Assembly (NCBI GenBank): GCA_003452275.1
Contig: DMIT01000149.1
Coordinates: forward strand, 1,587 to 24,576
DNA: 22,990 nt
Origin: Rhodospirillaceae bacterium
Lineage (GTDB): Bacteria > Pseudomonadota > Alphaproteobacteria > Micavibrionales > Micavibrionaceae
Direction: 5' to 3'
How positions within the stretch are numbered: position 1 is the stretch's first letter; every line of letters starts with the position of its first letter. Position numbers and translations under genes: made by a program. Shown piece by piece: positions 15,037 to 22,261 of the stretch. The notes beneath the pieces were generated by a model. That model searched no databases. It saw only the letters and a list, made by a program, of their open reading frames with translations, and was not told the DNA's origin.

Positions 15037-18000
15037 TGGGCAATATTTCACACGATCCTACGCAATCTTTTGTAGCGCGCGTTATCGATTGGTCGGTCAA
15101 TAACCCTTTGATGATTTCGATCTTGGCTTGCCTGATCCTGATCGGCGGCATCTTTGCCGTGCAGCGTATGCCGCTTGATGCCATTCCCGATTTATCCGAT
15201 ACGCAAGTGATTGTACGGACGGATTTTGAGGGACAAGCACCACAGATTATTGAAAATTTGGTGACGTACCCGCTCTCAAGCGCCATGCTGGGATTGCCGC
15301 GTACCAAAATCGTGCGTGGATTTTCGATGTTTGGCGCATCTTTTGTTTATGTGATTTTTAAGGACGGCACGGATCAGTATTGGGCGCGCTCTCGCGTGCT
15401 GGAGGCACTCTCCAAGGTTCAATCTGCCTTGCCGCCTGCAGCAAAGGTGCAGATCGGACCCGATGCCACGGGCGTGGGTTGGGTCTATCAATACGCTCTT
15501 GTCGATAAAAGCGGCAAACATGATCTGGCGCAGCTGCGCGGGCTGCAGGACTGGTTCCTGAAGTTTGAGCTGGCAACCGTTTCAGGTGTGTCCGAAGTCG
15601 CCAGTGTTGGCGGTTTTGTGAAGGAATATCAGGTTCTGGTCGATCCCGTGAAGCTGCGTGCTTTTGGTATTCCGCTGATGCGTATTCAGGAAGCGCTTAA
15701 AGCTTCCAGTCAAGAAGCAGGCGGACGTGTGATCGAACAGGCTGAAACTGAATTCGTGATCCGCTCCAAAGGCTATGTCACAAGCATTGTCGATCTTGAG
15801 AAACTGGCGCTGAAGGCGAAAGACGGCACACCCGTGCGTCTTGTCGATGTGGCACGCATTATCGAGGGGCCGGAATTGCGGCGCGGCGTTACGGAACTGA
15901 ACGGTGAAGGAGAAGTCGTATCTGGCATCATCATCATGCGTCCAGGCGGTAATGCGCTGGATGTCATCAAGGCGATCAAACAAAAAATCGAAGCTCTAAA
16001 ACCAGGTTTACCAGAAGGCGTCGAGATCGTATCCGTCTATGACCGTGCGCCGTTGATCGAGGGATCGGTCGAGTATTTGAGCCATAAGCTGATCGAGGAA
16101 GCCATTGTGGTGTCCTTGGTTTGCCTTATATTCCTGCTACATGTCCGCTCATCCTTTGTGGCAGTCATTACCTTGCCGCTGGGCGTATTGGCGGCGTTTA
16201 TCGTGATGTCGGCGCAAGGCATTACGGCCAATATCATGTCGCTTGGCGGGATCGCCATTGCCATCGGCGCGATGGTGGACGCTTCTATCGTGATGGTCGA
16301 GAACGCACACCGCAAACTCTCTGAATTGCATCAGGATGCAACAGCAGATGAAAAACGTGCAGCTTTACTACTGGCAGCAAAAGAAGTCGGCCCGGGGCTG
16401 TTCTTCTCCTTGCTGATTATCACCGTATCCTTCTTGCCTGTCTTTGCTTTGACGGGGCAATCAGAGCGGTTGTTCAGTCCGCTGGCCTTTACCAAAACTT
16501 ATTCAATGGCGGCGGCAGCTATTCTTTCGGTCACAGTCGTGCCGGTATTGATGCTCTGGCTTATTCGTGGAAAAATCCTTCCCGAAGAGCGCAATCCCAT
16601 TAATCGTTTTTTCATTACGATCTATAAACCCGTTCTGGCTTTGGCCTTACGAGCTAAATGGCTCACCCTCGCATTGGCGGGGTTGGTGCTACTCAGCATG
16701 GCGTGGCCGATCATGCGCACAGGTAGCGAATTCATGCCCGCGCTCTATGAAGGCGATTTGATTTATATGCCAACGACGCTGCCTGGCGTTTCTGTCACCA
16801 AGGCAAAAGAACTGGTGGCGACGACCAATCGTCTGATCAAAACCGTGCCGGAGGTGGGAACTGTGTTCGGAAAGGCAGGACAGGCGGAAACGGCGACCGA
16901 CCCCGCGCCAATCTCCATGATCGAGACCTGGGTGCATCTGAAGCCGCGCGAACAATGGCGCAAAGGGCTGACCACTGAAATGCTGATCAAGGAGATGGAT
17001 GCTCTTACAAAAATGCCAGGATTGGTGAATAGCTGGGGCTATCCCATCAAAATCCGCATGGATATGGTGACGACAGGCATTCGCACCCCCGTGGGCATCA
17101 AGGTCTCCGGTGCGGATCTGAATACGATTGGTCAAATCGCGGTTGAAGTGGAGCAAGCAGTCAAGAGTGTGCCAGGCACCCGTTCAGCCTTCGCTGATCG
17201 CGTTGTCGGAGCCAAATATCTTGAGATTGAACCGGATCGTGACGCTTTGGCGCGTTACAACGTCGATCTGGGAATGGTACAGGATGTTATTGCGACGGCT
17301 CTTGGCGGCATGAAACTCGCCGAATCCGTACAAGGACGAGAACGCTACGGTATCATGCTGCGCTATGATCGGCCTTTCCGCGAGAACGTAGAGGATTTGA
17401 AAAATATTCTCGTTGATACGCCAGATGGGGCGCAGGTGCCGCTTGGCACGCTGGCAGATATTAAATTCGCGCCAGGTCCACAAATGATCGTCTCGGAAAA
17501 TGCCCGTTTAAATGGCTGGGTCTTTGTTGACATCACAGGACGAGATATCGGCGGCTATGTGAAAGAGGCACAACGTGTCGTGGCGGATAAGGTTAAACTG
17601 CCCGCCGGATATTCCATCGGCTGGTCGGGTCAGTTTGAGCAGATGCTCGAAGCCAAAGCGCGTCTTGATATCGCGATTCCAGCCACCATCGGCATTATCT
17701 TTCTACTGTTGCTGATTCATTTTGGCAGGTTGGATCGCACGCTGATGGTGATGTTGTCATTGCCCTTCGGCTTGGTGGGCGGGGCTTGGACACTTTATCT
17801 TGCGGGCTATAATTTCTCGGTTGCCGTTGCAGTAGGCTTTATAGCGCTGGCAGGGATTGCTGTCGAGACCGCCGTCGTTATGCTGATTTATATCGACCAG
17901 CAAGTACGTCACCATCCGCCGCAAAACAGGCAGGATCTGTTCGATGCCGTTATGCATGGCGCGGCTTTGCGGGTGCGTCCCAAATTGATGACCGTATCGG

Positions 18001-18179
18001 TCATCATAGCGGGGTTGTTGCCGATCTTCTTTACGGAGGGTTTAGGATCGGATGTGATGCGCCGTATTGCTTTGCCGATGGTCGGCGGCATGGTGACAAC
18101 CACGCTTTTGACACTGATCGTCATTCCGGTGATTTATTTTATTTACCAATCAAGAGGGCTCAAGGAGTCGAATTATTGA
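15036..18179 (+). CDS. cusA: CusA inner-membrane RND Cu(I)/Ag(I) pump
   Basis: A 1047-residue heavy-metal RND protein of normal length. The metal relay methionines are at M578 (IYMPTTLPG), M628 (ISMIETW) and M677 (MDMVTTGI), with the same 50 and 49 residue spacing as M573, M623 and M672 of E. coli CusA. The transmembrane proton-relay acid region GAMVDASIVMVENAHRKL is present, as are PLDAIPDLSDTQVIV and the RND ending TTTLLTLIVIPVIYFIYQ. It starts inside the cusB stop (TAATG) with ribosome site AGGAGG. A diverged copy of its last 44 codons recurs at 20072. Confidence 0.96.
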   Translation: MGNISHDPTQSFVARVIDWSVNNPLMISILACLILIGGIFAVQRMPLDAIPDLSDTQVIVRTDFEGQAPQIIENLVTYPLSSAMLGLPRTKIVRGFSMFGASFVYVIFKDGTDQYWARSRVLEALSKVQSALPPAAKVQIGPDATGVGWVYQYALVDKSGKHDLAQLRGLQDWFLKFELATVSGVSEVASVGGFVKEYQVLVDPVKLRAFGIPLMRIQEALKASSQEAGGRVIEQAETEFVIRSKGYVTSIVDLEKLALKAKDGTPVRLVDVARIIEGPELRRGVTELNGEGEVVSGIIIMRPGGNALDVIKAIKQKIEALKPGLPEGVEIVSVYDRAPLIEGSVEYLSHKLIEEAIVVSLVCLIFLLHVRSSFVAVITLPLGVLAAFIVMSAQGITANIMSLGGIAIAIGAMVDASIVMVENAHRKLSELHQDATADEKRAALLLAAKEVGPGLFFSLLIITVSFLPVFALTGQSERLFSPLAFTKTYSMAAAAILSVTVVPVLMLWLIRGKILPEERNPINRFFITIYKPVLALALRAKWLTLALAGLVLLSMAWPIMRTGSEFMPALYEGDLIYMPTTLPGVSVTKAKELVATTNRLIKTVPEVGTVFGKAGQAETATDPAPISMIETWVHLKPREQWRKGLTTEMLIKEMDALTKMPGLVNSWGYPIKIRMDMVTTGIRTPVGIKVSGADLNTIGQIAVEVEQAVKSVPGTRSAFADRVVGAKYLEIEPDRDALARYNVDLGMVQDVIATALGGMKLAESVQGRERYGIMLRYDRPFRENVEDLKNILVDTPDGAQVPLGTLADIKFAPGPQMIVSENARLNGWVFVDITGRDIGGYVKEAQRVVADKVKLPAGYSIGWSGQFEQMLEAKARLDIAIPATIGIIFLLLLIHFGRLDRTLMVMLSLPFGLVGGAWTLYLAGYNFSVAVAVGFIALAGIAVETAVVMLIYIDQQVRHHPPQNRQDLFDAVMHGAALRVRPKLMTVSVIIAGLLPIFFTEGLGSDVMRRIALPMVGGMVTTTLLTLIVIPVIYFIYQSRGLKESNY

Positions 18180-18236
18180 ATGTCATAATTTTTCGAAAAA
18201 TGCCGAAATAATTGCCTTTATTTGATTTTGGTCAAG

Positions 18237-18265
18237 TTGCCTTTGAACCTGTTTTAATATATAAA
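18237..18265 (+). promoter_or_regulatory. Promoter for the Met-rich / SmtB-like / DUF302 / lspA module
   Basis: TTGCCT (18237-18242), a 17-base spacer, and TATAAA (18260-18265) form a sound sigma70-type promoter about 57 bases before the start codon at 18322. A GGAGAG ribosome site precedes that ATG. A 14-bp palindrome ATTTTTCGAAAAAT (18188-18201) lies between the cusA stop and this promoter. Confidence 0.5.
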
Positions 18266-18321
18266 TAGCTGTTCATGTGTTTGTATGTTAACGATGCAAC
18301 CTTAAATTAAAGGAGAGCCCT

Positions 18322-18815
18322 ATGAAAAAACCACTCGCAGCATTGTTGGTTGCCTGCATATTGACGTTTCCCGTCGTCGCTATTGCCGCCGATGCCAAGC
18401 CTCAACAGACGCAGGTCACGCAGTCCGCTCCCGATGTCGCTAAATTCGACAAACAAATGGCGGAAGCGCAAAAAATATGCAGCTTATGCAAGAGCAGATG
18501 AACAGGATCAATCAGACTCAAGACCCGCAGGAACGCCGGAAACTAATGCAGGAACATTGGTCCTCCCTGCAAAAGACCATGCCGATGATGCGAAGCATGA
18601 TGGGTTATATGGGCTGCCCGATGATGGGAGGAATGATGAACGGCCATATGATGATGGACAGGGACGATAACATGATGGGATGCAATGATATGGATGGCTA
18701 CTATTCCAACCTTACCCCCGAACAAACGAAGCAGCGCCAGTACATGATGGACCGTTACATGGGAATGCAAAATATGATGATGCACCAAAACTGGATGATG
18801 CAGCCAAATCAATAA
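18322..18815 (+). pseudogene. Met-rich secreted metal-binding protein gene with one-base frameshift
   Basis: Frame 1 runs from ATG 18322: signal peptide MKKPLAALLVACILTFPVVAIAA, then DVAKFDKQMAEAQK, and ends at TGA 18499-18501 after 59 codons. From 18477 another frame continues the same protein: MQLMQEQMNRINQTQDPQER, then the Met-rich MMRSMMGYMGCPMMGGMM and MMDRYMGMQNMMMHQNWMM to the stop at 18815. The break is at six A's (18470-18475). Seven A's would join QK directly to NMQLMQEQ. A full product would be about 164 residues, a periplasmic Met-rich likely Cu(I)/Ag(I) binder. It may be a true mutation, a base-calling error, or slippage. Promoter and ribosome site (GGAGAG) look intact. Confidence 0.8.
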
Positions 18816-18826
18816 AGGCTTTCATC

Positions 18827-19138
18827 ATGAAGAAAAACCTTCAGGCCAGAAAAATCGTCGGAAAAAAGCTTCAAGAACTGGCCGATGTGATGAAGCTGCT
18901 CGGCGATCTGAACCGCCTAAAGATTGCCATTCTCTGCTTGGAGGGTTCTGTCTGCGTTAGCGATATCGCAAAACAAACAGAACTCTCCCAATCATTGGTC
19001 AGCCATCATCTGCGACTGTTGCGCACGGCAAGGCTTGTCAAGTCTGAACGCAAGGGCAGAAATGTTCACTACGTCATCAATGATGATCATATTCGCTGTG
19101 TGCTGGTGGATATGATTGACCATGTATTAGAAAAATAG
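18827..19138 (+). CDS. Second SmtB/CzrA-type repressor (ArsR family)
   Basis: A 103-residue winged-helix sensor closely related to the one at 8784 (shared LLGD-x-NRLK, LSQ-x-LVSHHLRLL). The alpha-5 metal site is again complete, D-D-H then ten residues then H-V-L-E (DDHIRCVLVDMIDHVLE), which predicts Zn(II)-type sensing although the gene sits in a copper block. It also has two extra cysteines, LCLEGSVCVSDI, near the place where CadC has CVC, so metal choice could differ. It starts 11 bases after the Met-rich gene and likely controls this short operon. The target promoter is not proven. Confidence 0.88.
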   Translation: MKKNLQARKIVGKKLQELADVMKLLGDLNRLKIAILCLEGSVCVSDIAKQTELSQSLVSHHLRLLRTARLVKSERKGRNVHYVINDDHIRCVLVDMIDHVLEK

Positions 19139-19149
19139 GAGATAGATCT

Positions 19150-19536
19150 ATGAGTTATTATTTTTCCGCCGTACTTTCGGTTCCTTTTGACGCCGCCGTC
19201 CAGCGCGTTGTAGAGGCGTTAAAGCAAGAGGGTTTTGGCATCATTACCGAAATTGACGTGAAGGACACCCTCAAGAAGAAAATCAATGTTGATTTTCACA
19301 GATACCGCATTCTAGGAGCCTGTAATCCAATGCTTGCTTATGAAGCGCTGCAACTGGAAGACAAGGTCGGAACGATGCTGCCATGCAATGTTATCGTTCA
19401 AGAAATCGCACAAGATAGAACGGAGGTGGCCGCTATCGATCCTGTTGCTTCAATGCAGGCGATTGATAACCCCCAGCTCAAACAGGCGGCTCTCAAGGTC
19501 CAGGTTAAGCTTCACAAACACATCGAATCTCTCTGA
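19150..19536 (+). CDS. DUF302-domain protein
   Basis: A 128-residue cytoplasmic-looking protein without a signal peptide. It matches the DUF302 pattern: an N-terminal FDAAVQRVVEALKQEGFGIITEIDVKDTLKKK strand-helix unit, then YRILGACNPMLAYEALQLE and a VGTMLPCNVIVQE segment. The two conserved-looking cysteines (GACNP, LPCNV) could be redox or metal ligands. DUF302 genes often accompany metal and sulfur genes, but no reaction is established. Ribosome site GGAGATAG. It sits between the repressor and lspA in the same operon. Confidence 0.85.
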   Translation: MSYYFSAVLSVPFDAAVQRVVEALKQEGFGIITEIDVKDTLKKKINVDFHRYRILGACNPMLAYEALQLEDKVGTMLPCNVIVQEIAQDRTEVAAIDPVASMQAIDNPQLKQAALKVQVKLHKHIESL

Positions 19537-19586
19537 ATGTGTATCTGATGCCAGCGCCTTATTTCAAAAACCAAAAAAGCAAAAAG

Positions 19587-20081
19587 TTCATGATGAAATA
19601 CTCTTACTTATCGGCAATCGTGATTTTAATTGTTCTAAGCCATCAACTGGCGCGTTTGATTATATTCCCCGCCGTAGCTGCGCATGGTTCGTTTTTGGAA
19701 GTGACGCCGTTTTTCAGTCTGGTGGAGGTGTGGAATCACGGCATCAGCTTCGGCATGGCAAAGGGATTACCCTACGGGCAATGGGTACTATCGGTCACTT
19801 CCCTCACCATCACCGCTATAATGCTTTATTGTTTGCACAAGACGGAAAACAAACTTTCTATTTCCGCTTTCAGTTTCGTGGTAGCCGGCGCGCTTGGCAA
19901 TGTTCTTGACCGGATAAGATTCGGAGCGGTCGCGGATTACCTTGACTTCCATGCATTCGGGCATCACTGGCCCGCGTTTAATTTTACTGATGTTGCTATC
20001 GTACTGGGAGTGTTTCTGCTTTTATTTGCAAACATAGTACAATCTCTATCCGCACGGCACGGCATTGCGAATCGGATATGA
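19587..20081 (+). CDS. lspA: LspA-like signal peptidase II, variant
   Basis: 164 residues with four hydrophobic segments. Motifs are VTPFFSLVEVWNHGISFGM, the catalytic region GALGNVLDRIRFGAVADYLDFH and AFNFTDVAIV, so both predicted catalytic aspartates remain. Two departures are seen: the usual DQ-x-x-K near the N-terminus reads HQLAR, and the F-N-x-A-D motif reads FNFTD. Signal peptidase II cleaves lipoprotein precursors, and a lipoprotein gene lies downstream at 20735. An earlier GTG at 19539 would add a polar 16-residue leader, so ATG 19587 is preferred without a clear ribosome site. Its last codons overlap the cusA relic (TCGGATATGA). Confidence 0.85.
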   Translation, partial: FMMKYSYLSAIVILIVLSHQLARLIIFPAVAAHGSFLEVTPFFSLVEVWNHGISFGMAKGLPYGQWVLSVTSLTITAIMLYCLHKTENKLSISAFSFVVAGALGNVLDRIRFGAVADYLDFHAFGHHWPAFNFTDVAIVLGVFLLLFANIVQSLSARHGIANRI

Positions 20082-20203
20082 TGCGCCTTATCGCCTTGCC
20101 GATAGTCAGCGATATAATGACGACCACACTTTTGACGCTGATCACTATTTCTGTGATTTATTACGTTTACCAATCAAGAAAGCCCAAGGAATCGGACTAT
20201 TGA
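20072..20203 (+). pseudogene. Relic of a second cusA 3' end
   Basis: Translated from 20072 this reads SDMMRLIALPIVSDIMTTT, then LLTLITISVIYYVYQSR and KPKESDY plus a stop. It lines up without gaps with the last 44 codons of CusA (SDVMRRIALPMVGGMVTTT, LLTLIVIPVIYFIYQSR, GLKESNY). The DNA match, about 79% over roughly 150 bases by hand alignment, begins at TCGGAT (18048 and 20072). It continues about 20 bases past the stop (TGAATxTCATAATTTT). There is no upstream RND sequence, so this is a truncated remnant fused to the end of lspA. Confidence 0.85.
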
Positions 20204-20244
20204 ATTTCATAATTTTCTCACAAATGAACAATTCAAATGCCTTG

Positions 20245-20273
20245 TTGCCCCGTTCTTGCATGTTAATTATAAT
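20245..20273 (+). promoter_or_regulatory. Promoter for the czc-type operon
   Basis: TTGCCC (20245-20250), a 17-base spacer and a perfect TATAAT (20268-20273). A 14-bp palindrome TTAATTATAATTAA (20263-20276) covers the -10 box and could be an operator, or may simply reflect AT-richness. Expected transcript start is near 20280, about 35 bases before ATG 20315. Confidence 0.6.
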
Positions 20274-20314
20274 TAAATCTTGAAAATTCTCTTAAGGGTG
20301 CTATTTCTAGGGGC

Positions 20315-20674
20315 ATGTTGCAAAAGTTCTTTCAACGCGTGAAAATCATTATTGTAGTGTGACTGTTTGTATCAGTCGCATTGCCGTCGGTTTCCCATGC
20401 GTTTGATACGAAATCTGAAGCGCATTGTGAGCAAACATCGTCCTCTGGAGACCATGTATCTACAAAAACCATTGATAGCCAAGAAAAAGCCGACCATACA
20501 TCTGATGGTTGTGATTGCTGTCATTCTGGATGCTGTAACCTTAAAACATTCTCTAAATTATCTTCTGTGCCCCATCATTTGAGCCGCGAAGCAATTGACT
20601 TTGCTAATGTTTCACAGTTGCTTAAAGGTACTTCTGGTACAGACCTTTTCCGCCCCCCAAAATCCCTCGTTTAA
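20315..20674 (+). pseudogene. Cys/His-rich secreted protein (CzcI-like?) with in-frame TGA in its signal peptide
   Basis: From ATG 20315 the frame reads MLQKFFQRVKIIIVV, then TGA at 20360-20362, then LFVSVALPSVSHA and FDTKSEAHCEQ in the same frame to the stop at 20674. Without the TGA this is a perfect signal peptide and a mature domain of about 90 residues rich in likely ligands: AHCEQ, GDHVS, DHTSDGCDCCHSGCCN. A small secreted protein ahead of czcC recalls CzcI of cation-efflux operons, but I assign that weakly. One base change (for example TGG or CGA to TGA) explains it. Restart at TTG 20381 would yield a protein without a full signal peptide. Confidence 0.68.
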
Positions 20675-20687
20675 TTTGATTTATCAT

Positions 20688-20706
20688 GCTGCCTTTGGCG
20701 GCTTTT
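20688..20706 (+). terminator. Short hairpin with T-run, weak terminator or attenuator
   Basis: GCTGCC, loop TTT, GGCGGC (six pairs with one G-U), then TTTT and, after CCCA, TTTTT. It lies 13 bases after the Cys/His-rich gene and before the lipoprotein gene of the same direction. It may reduce read-through into czcCB. Confidence 0.45.
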
Positions 20707-20734
20707 CCCATTTTTCAAATAAAACGAGGACATC

Positions 20735-20956
20735 ATGCGCATTAACGCATCCACAAAATTATTCGCTATTTCTTTACTATCGGGTCTTGTACTTGGCTTA
20801 ACAGCATGTACGCCGACTAATTTTAAACCAGCGCACCATACGTCTGCCTACGAATGTAAAAGACTTCAGAACAGAGGCCTTATTAGCCTGGACCAAGAAC
20901 GTCTATGCCGCATGGGGCAGCCGTTCGATGTCAAATCCCCACAAGTTCAGAAATAG
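20735..20956 (+). CDS. Small lipoprotein ahead of czcC
   Basis: A 73-residue protein with a signal peptide ending in the lipobox L-T-A-C (residues 22-25) and a short mature part, TPTNFKPAHHTSAYECKRLQ then LDQERLCRMGQPFD, with two cysteines and a His pair. Ribosome site GAGGAC. It stands nine bases before czcC, so it is part of the efflux operon. The family is not recognised. It could help anchor or assemble the outer-membrane channel or bind metal. It is a plausible substrate of the LspA encoded nearby, although the host's own LspA would serve as well. Confidence 0.75.
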   Translation: MRINASTKLFAISLLSGLVLGLTACTPTNFKPAHHTSAYECKRLQNRGLISLDQERLCRMGQPFDVKSPQVQK

Positions 20957-20965
20957 GGGAAAATC

Positions 20966-22261
20966 ATGAATAAATTGATGATTGCGTTACTGATGATTTC
21001 TGTATCATCAGTAGCGATAAAGGATAGCTATGCCCAAACGGACGCCGTCCAAGTACAAGAAACGACTTTAGAAGATGCTATCAGACACGCGATGGATGTT
21101 TCTCCTGACCAAAGGATTGCAGGCTCTTTAGAGGGGATTGCTAAAGGTGAGCGTCAACAGGCCGGACTTCTTTTAAACCCTGAAATCTCTGCAGAAGCAG
21201 AAAATCTTGGTGGACGTGGAAGCTATAAAGGTACTGACTCATTAGAAACCACAATTGGACTATCACAGACAATTGAGATAGGCGGGAAGCGTTCTGCGCG
21301 TATTAAAGTGGCAGATGAGGGGATTAATCTAGCGGGATATGATGCCCAATCTGAAAGATTAGACCTTATTCATGATGTTACAGTTGCTTATATCGAGGCG
21401 GTTGCAGCCGAAGAGCAAGTTAGTATCGCAAAGGAACAGAAAAAACTGGCGCAAGGGACGCTGGATACAGTTGCAAAACGTGTAGAGGCTGCTGCTGACC
21501 CTATCTTTCAAAAGAGCAAGGCAGATGTTGCGTTGTCTGCTGCCAAGATTGCGGTAAAGAAAGCTGAACAAGAGGCCAAGATAGCCAAGCAAAAACTTGT
21601 CAAATATTGGGATGGTAGTGTTTCTAAATTACAATTAGACCCTCGCTTTTTTAGACATCTTGAACAGCCTCAAACCTATAGTGATATTGTCTCAAATCTA
21701 AAAAATAGCCCTGACTATCAGCGTTGGAATGCATTGCACGCACAAAGTAAGGCTGCAATTGACTTGGAGAAATCAAACGCAATTCCTGATCCGACTTTCA
21801 ATGTAGGTGTCAGAGATTTCAGAGAAAGCGGAGACCAAGCATTTGTCGTAGGTGTTTCCATTCCATTCGCGGTTTTTAATCGTAATCAAGGGAATGTTTA
21901 TAAAGCGGGGCATACTTCAGCAAAGATTGATGCTGAGCGTCAAAGAGCATGGATAGATTTAGAAACAAATTTAGCCACTCTTACTGAAGAATTAGAGGCC
22001 AGTTTCTCTGCTGCGCAGATGATCTCTGAAAATACGTTGCCTGCGGCACAGAAAGCGTTTTCTGAGGCTCGTAAAGGCCATAGTGCGGGTAAATTCGCAT
22101 ATCTAGAAGTCTTGGATGCTCAGCGTACTTTGTCTGAAGTTCGCGAAGAATATAACGACACTCTTAAGAAATATCACTTAGTCAGAGCAGAAATTAATCG
22201 TCTGACAGCTTCTACTTCAACATCCATTTCTTCAATGGAAGGAACCAAAAATGAAAAATAA
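20966..22261 (+). CDS. czcC: CzcC-like outer-membrane efflux protein (TolC family)
   Basis: A 431-residue protein with a signal peptide (MNKLMIALLMISVSSVAIKDSYA) and two TolC-type repeats: TLEDAIRHAMDVSPDQRIA, AGLLLNPEISAEAENLGG, IGLSQTIEIGGKRSARI, then NAIPDPTFNVGVRDFRESGDQ and GVSIPFAVFNRNQGNV. A coiled-coil C-terminal half follows with AYLEVLDAQRTLSEVREEY. The IEIGGKR motif and the CzcB-type partner favour the Co/Zn/Cd efflux group over Cus. Ribosome site GGGGAAA. The end overlaps czcB by 11 bases. Confidence 0.92.
   Translation: MNKLMIALLMISVSSVAIKDSYAQTDAVQVQETTLEDAIRHAMDVSPDQRIAGSLEGIAKGERQQAGLLLNPEISAEAENLGGRGSYKGTDSLETTIGLSQTIEIGGKRSARIKVADEGINLAGYDAQSERLDLIHDVTVAYIEAVAAEEQVSIAKEQKKLAQGTLDTVAKRVEAAADPIFQKSKADVALSAAKIAVKKAEQEAKIAKQKLVKYWDGSVSKLQLDPRFFRHLEQPQTYSDIVSNLKNSPDYQRWNALHAQSKAAIDLEKSNAIPDPTFNVGVRDFRESGDQAFVVGVSIPFAVFNRNQGNVYKAGHTSAKIDAERQRAWIDLETNLATLTEELEASFSAAQMISENTLPAAQKAFSEARKGHSAGKFAYLEVLDAQRTLSEVREEYNDTLKKYHLVRAEINRLTASTSTSISSMEGTKNEK

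Noticed and set aside
16689..17156. 155-residue antisense ORF in cusA
   Set aside because: It is a frame shadow in the GC-richer cusA; the residue mix is His/Arg-heavy, as expected from antisense reading.
18463..18480. Classical X-XXY-YYZ slippery heptamer at the Met-rich gene frameshift
   Set aside because: The zero frame GCG CAA AAA ATA does not give a canonical heptamer, and no obvious downstream pseudoknot was seen; slippage is possible but not shown.
19334..19909. 191-residue plus-strand ORF across DUF302 and lspA
   Set aside because: It overlaps two recognised genes in another frame and its translation is basic, low-complexity and without motifs.
20263..20276. TTAATTATAATTAA as a strong operator
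   Set aside because: It is a perfect palindrome but made only of A and T in an AT-rich promoter, so chance is quite likely; mentioned only with the promoter.
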